DNA of 64,000 nt. Source: Sphaerisporangium siamense. Lineage in GTDB: Bacteria; Actinomycetota; Actinomycetes; Streptosporangiales; Streptosporangiaceae. Every line of letters begins with the position of its first letter. Within the stretch, counting starts at the first letter, position 1. Position numbers and translations under genes: made by a program. Below are positions 61,067-64,000 of this stretch, in pieces. Where the stretch lies: contig NZ_JACHND010000001.1 in NCBI RefSeq assembly GCF_014205275.1, forward strand, positions 8,060,001 to 8,124,000, given 5' to 3'. Under the pieces are notes generated by a model. It did no database searches and was not told where the DNA came from. It worked only from the letters and a program-made list of their open reading frames with translations.

Positions 61067-62101
61067 CTAATCGGTCTGCGTCACCTTGTTGAGCCCGCGG
61101 GGGGAGTCGGGGTCGATGCCCCGCCGGCGGGCGAGCGACTCGGTGAGGAGCTGGGCCGGCACGATCAGGCCCATCGGCGCCACCCACTCGGGCAGCGAGG
61201 GCCCGTTGAGCGCCGCGGTCGAGGCGGTGGCGAGCTCGGCGCCGCCGCCGATGCCGTACGCGGACGCGCCCGCGCCGGTCACCCGCCGCGCCAGCGCGAC
61301 CGTGCCCTGCAGCGTGGGGCCCTCGCCCGAGGCGACGAGCAGCGCCGGGGTGCGCTCGTCCACGACGGCGATCGGCCCGTGCAGCAGGTCGGCGTAGGAC
61401 AGGCCCATGGCGTGCAGGTAGCAGGCTTCCTTGAGCTTGAGCGCGGCCTCCAGCGCGGTCGAGAAGGCCAGGCCGCGGCCGGAGACCACGACGCCCGCCA
61501 CCTCGGCGAGCCCCTCGACGACGGCGTCGACGTCGCCGGGGTCGGCGATGAGCCGCTCGACGGCGTCCGGCACGCGCTGCAGGTCGTCGGCGTTCACGTC
61601 GGCGTCGAGGCCGAGGGCGAGCACGGCGAGCGCGGCGAGCTGGGTGGTGTAGGTCTTGGTGGCGGGGACGGCCTTCTCTTCCCCGGCGAGCGTGCACAGC
61701 GCGAGGTCGGCGGCCTGGGCGAGCGGGGAGTCCTCGCCGCCGTTGGTGACCGCGACCGTGGTCGCGCCGCAGGCCTTGGCCCAGACGAGCGTCTCGACGA
61801 TCTCCTCGGTCCTGCCCGACTGCGACAGGGCGACGGCGAGCACGCCGCTCAGGTCGAGCTTGCGCTTGTAGGTCGTGGCGATGGACGGCGCGGCCAGCGA
61901 GGACATGCGCCCGGCGTGGGCCTCGATCAGGTAGCGGCCGTACACGGCGGCGTTGTCGGAGGTGCCCCGCGCGATGAAGAGGAGCTGCCGGGTGTCCCGG
62001 GCGAGCGCCCTGACCTCGTCCACCCGGGGGACGAGGGCGTCGAGGGTGGCCCGCAGGGCGGCCGGCTGCTCGGCGATCTCGCTGCGCATCTTGGTCGTCA
62101 T
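61067..62101 (-). CDS. SIS-domain sugar-phosphate isomerase/deaminase (NagB-II/GlmS-like)
   Basis: 344 residues with two SIS domains: FIARGTSDNAAVYGRYLIE and ALSQSGRTEEIVETLVWAKA (first), KLKEACYLHAMGLSYADLLHGP (second). It ends DSPRGLNKVTQTD like the isomerase half of GlmS. No glutaminase domain is present. Such proteins deaminate or isomerise amino-sugar phosphates, e.g. glucosamine-6-phosphate to fructose-6-phosphate. With the PTS genes it would process imported amino sugar. ATG 62101 is divergent from dasR across a 156-bp region with a DasR palindrome. Confidence 0.9.
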   Translation of the reverse strand: MTTKMRSEIAEQPAALRATLDALVPRVDEVRALARDTRQLLFIARGTSDNAAVYGRYLIEAHAGRMSSLAAPSIATTYKRKLDLSGVLAVALSQSGRTEEIVETLVWAKACGATTVAVTNGGEDSPLAQAADLALCTLAGEEKAVPATKTYTTQLAALAVLALGLDADVNADDLQRVPDAVERLIADPGDVDAVVEGLAEVAGVVVSGRGLAFSTALEAALKLKEACYLHAMGLSYADLLHGPIAVVDERTPALLVASGEGPTLQGTVALARRVTGAGASAYGIGGGAELATASTAALNGPSLPEWVAPMGLIVPAQLLTESLARRRGIDPDSPRGLNKVTQTD

Positions 62102-62168
62102 CCGTACCCGTCCTTCAGCTTCGGTAGGGCGAGATCGGGCCGTTATCGATCCGTCGCCGGTCCGTACG

Positions 62169-62211
62169 TTGACACTGATTTCTGACGTGTGGTCTAGTCC
62201 GGACTAGACCA
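62169..62211. promoter_or_regulatory. dasR promoter with 22-bp dre palindrome
   Basis: TTGACA (62169-62174) and TCTAGT (62193-62198), 18 bases apart, form a plus-strand promoter. The -10 lies inside the perfect palindrome TGGTCTAGTCC/GGACTAGACCA (62190-62211). Each half resembles a dre half-site. Placement should allow DasR to shut off both its own gene and the divergent SIS/EIIB/EIIA run. Confidence 0.75.
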
Positions 62212-62257
62212 GCATGAACTTTAACTTATAACGACATAGAGATCGAGAGGAGAATAG

Positions 62258-62998
62258 GTGCCGCAGATCGACCCCGACAGCCCCGTCCCGAAGTACTTCC
62301 AGCTGCGCGAGATCCTCCTCGACCTCATCGAGAGCAACGAGCTTTCCATCGGGGCGGCGATCCCCTCCGAGCGAGAGCTTTGCCAGCGCTTCGGCCTGTC
62401 GCGGATGACTGTACGCCAGGCGGTCGACCACCTCGTCTCCGAGGGGCGCCTACACCGCGTCGCCGGCAAAGGCACCTTCGTCGCCCGTCCGAAGATCGAG
62501 ATGGCGCTGCGGCTCACCTCCTTCAGCGACGACATGCGGGCGCGCGGCATGGAGCCCGGCTCCCGCGACCTCGACCGGCGCGTGGTCCGGGCCAGCGCAC
62601 ACCTCGCCAGGGAACTCGGCATCCAGCCGGGCGAGGCCGTCCACTTCATCGAGCGGCTGCGCACCGCCGACGGCGAACCCCTGTGCATCGAACGGGCTCA
62701 CATCCCTGTATCTTTCGCGCCGGATCTGGCATCGTTCGACCTGTCCGGCCGATCCCTCTACGCGCTCCTGGAGACGCGGCACGGGGTCGTGCTGGACGCC
62801 GGAGAACTGACCATCGACGGGGGCATCGCCGACCCGGGCGACGCCGACCTGCTCAAGATGCCCAGAGGCGGGGCCGTGCTGCTGCTCCAGCGCCGGTCGT
62901 TCTCGGGCGGCGTCTGTGTCGAGTTCGGGGTGTCGACCTACCGCGCCGACCGGTACCAGCTCCGCACGGTGCTGGAGATACCGACACGGCGCAGCTGA
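62258..62998 (+). CDS. dasR: GntR/HutC regulator DasR
   Basis: 246 residues. Winged HTH at about 10-80 (LREILLDLIESNELSIGAAI, PSERELCQRFGLSRMTVRQ, AVDHLVSEGRLHRVAGKGTF). UTRA domain at 95-240 (EMALRLTSFSDDMRARGMEP, CIERAHIPVSFAPDLASF, CVEFGVSTYRADRYQLRTVL). This closely resembles DasR, whose ligand is glucosamine-6-phosphate and which represses PTS and chitin genes in Streptomyces. GTG 62258 has GAGGAGAAT upstream. Autoregulation is suggested by the palindrome overlapping its promoter. The EIIC gene follows by 33 bp. Confidence 0.93.
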   Translation: MPQIDPDSPVPKYFQLREILLDLIESNELSIGAAIPSERELCQRFGLSRMTVRQAVDHLVSEGRLHRVAGKGTFVARPKIEMALRLTSFSDDMRARGMEPGSRDLDRRVVRASAHLARELGIQPGEAVHFIERLRTADGEPLCIERAHIPVSFAPDLASFDLSGRSLYALLETRHGVVLDAGELTIDGGIADPGDADLLKMPRGGAVLLLQRRSFSGGVCVEFGVSTYRADRYQLRTVLEIPTRRS

Positions 62999-63031
62999 AT
63001 CCTCCCTTCCCCGACCTGGAGGAATAGCCGA

Positions 63032-64000
63032 TGAGCTCCGCCTCGGCCGAAGCGGGCCTCCCCGCGCCCCCGCCCCCGAGAGCCGGCGTCATGTCGATCC
63101 TGTCGCGCATCGGCCGCTCGCTGATGCTGCCGATCGCGGCCCTTCCCGCGGCGGCCCTGCTGCGCCGGCTCGGCCAGGACGACCTCCTCGGCCGCACCCA
63201 CAACGCGGCGCTCGACAAGATCGCCGAGGTGGTCGGCGGCGCGGGCACGGCGCTCTTCGACAACCTTCCCCTGCTCTTCGCGATCGGCGTGGCCATCGGG
63301 TACGCGCGGCGCTCGGACGGCTCGACCGGCCTGGCCGCGCTGATCGGCTACCTGGTGTTCGACCGGGTCTCCAAGCTCCTGTTCTTCGACGCCTCCGGCT
63401 ACGCCGTCCACGACCGCGTCGCCCAGACCGTCCTGGACGCCGAGGGCAGGCCCGCCCAGGTGATCAACCTGGCCGCGGGCAACCCCACCGGCGTGCTCGG
63501 CGGCATCGTCATCGGCCTGGTCACCGCCGTGCTCTACCAGCGCTACCACCGCATCAAGCTGCCCACCTGGCTGGCGTTCTTCGGCGGGCGCCGGTTCGTC
63601 CCCATCGTCACGGCGTTCGCCGCCCTGGTGCTCGGCGTGGTGTTCGGCGTCCTGTGGCAGCCCGTCGGCGAGTGGATGACCGCCTTCGGAGGCTGGCTCG
63701 CCGACCACTCCACCGCGGGCGCCGGCATCTACGGCGTCGCCAACCGCCTGCTGATCCCGTTCGGCCTGCACCACTTCCTGAACTCGATGGTGTGGTTCCA
63801 GGTGCCGGACTGCACGGTCGGCGGCCGGCAGTTCGCCGGCGACCTCACCTGCTACCTGCAGGGCAACCCCGGCTCCGGCGAGTTCATGGCGGGGTTCTTC
63901 CCCGTCATCATGTTCGGCCTGCCCGCCGCGGCGATCGCCATCTGGCGCGCCGCGCCGCCGCACCGCCGCCGCGCCGTGGGCGGCATCATGATCTCGGCGG
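63032..64000 (+). CDS. PTS EIIC permease, GlcNAc/glucose type (partial)
   Basis: 323 codons to the right edge; the end lies outside. ATG 63032 has GGAGGA 10 bases upstream. Membrane protein of the glucose-superfamily EIIC: GRSLMLPIAALPAAALLRRL, ALFDNLPLLFAIGVAIGYAR, NPTGVLGGIVIGLVTAVLYQ, RLLIPFGLHHFLNSMVWFQV. No EIIB or EIIA domain is seen in this part. It imports and phosphorylates the sugar using the separate EIIB (60790) and EIIA (60278). Neighbourhood with DasR, NagZ and a GlmS-like isomerase favours N-acetylglucosamine. Co-transcribed with dasR. Confidence 0.93.

Overview
The window is very GC-rich DNA packed with genes on both strands, with GTG starts, G/C third codon positions and stop/start overlaps throughout. 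It reads as an actinomycete chromosome. A Scr1/DUF397 pair, paired streptogrisin-type proteases, DprE1/DprE2, a DasR/PTS locus, a GDH180-type glutamate dehydrogenase, a 6C-type RNA and the ftsE-ftsX-smpB-ssrA block together suggest a filamentous actinomycete of Streptosporangiales or Streptomycetales type. The exact genus is inference.

Layout. 0-3 kb: end of an unknown gene, then alanine dehydrogenase and a class III aminotransferase as a minus-strand pair. 3-7 kb: an M20 dipeptidase, then an apparent type VII secretion toxin island: two YbaB-like genes (minus), diverging from a WXG100-like gene, a toxin with a CpnT-like N-terminus and a DUF4258-like C-terminus, and a DUF2283-like immunity candidate. 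7-13 kb: LysR regulator, PLP dehydratase, LysE exporter and two acyl-CoA synthetases. 13.4-18.2 kb: LysR regulator and two paralogous secreted S1 proteases sharing an upstream element, with a small secreted barrel protein between them. 18.3-25.2 kb: an operon of GntR regulator, two-cluster ferredoxin, lipoprotein with a NosL-like tail, ABC permease, ABC ATPase, and an AprA/FrdA-like flavoprotein fused to HEAT repeats. I consider this the most unusual metabolic unit here.

25.2-34 kb: DprE2/DprE1 (arabinan precursor epimerisation) with a 32-bp tandem repeat at their junction, a fused acyl-CoA dehydrogenase, a membrane-anchored protein, an HtrA-like lipoprotein protease, a small HTH protein and an alpha/beta hydrolase. 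34-40.4 kb: tmRNA, a 6C-like RNA on the other strand, a PBP-like protein lacking the catalytic motifs, SmpB, FtsX, FtsE and release factor 2. 40.4-52.5 kb: lipoprotein, giant NAD-glutamate dehydrogenase, Tat-exported flavin oxidase, acetoacetyl-CoA synthetase carrying a 36-bp minisatellite, an apparently non-coding stretch, and a DUF397 gene beside a regulator that has lost its HTH domain. 52.7-55.6 kb: HAD-family genes, one apparently starting at ATT and lacking the nucleophilic Asp. 55.7-64 kb: NagZ-type glycosidase, EI, HPr, HAD phosphatase, EIIA, EIIB, SIS isomerase, DasR and EIIC, a nearly complete sugar PTS arranged around a 22-bp dre-like palindrome.

Several genes (starts at 5670, 8048, 9171, 13462, 31237, 33852, 37053, 40338, 57412) have a TANNNT hexamer 6-8 nt before the start codon and no clear Shine-Dalgarno sequence, which suggests leaderless transcripts. 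All assignments are by reading the sequence; no database search was run.
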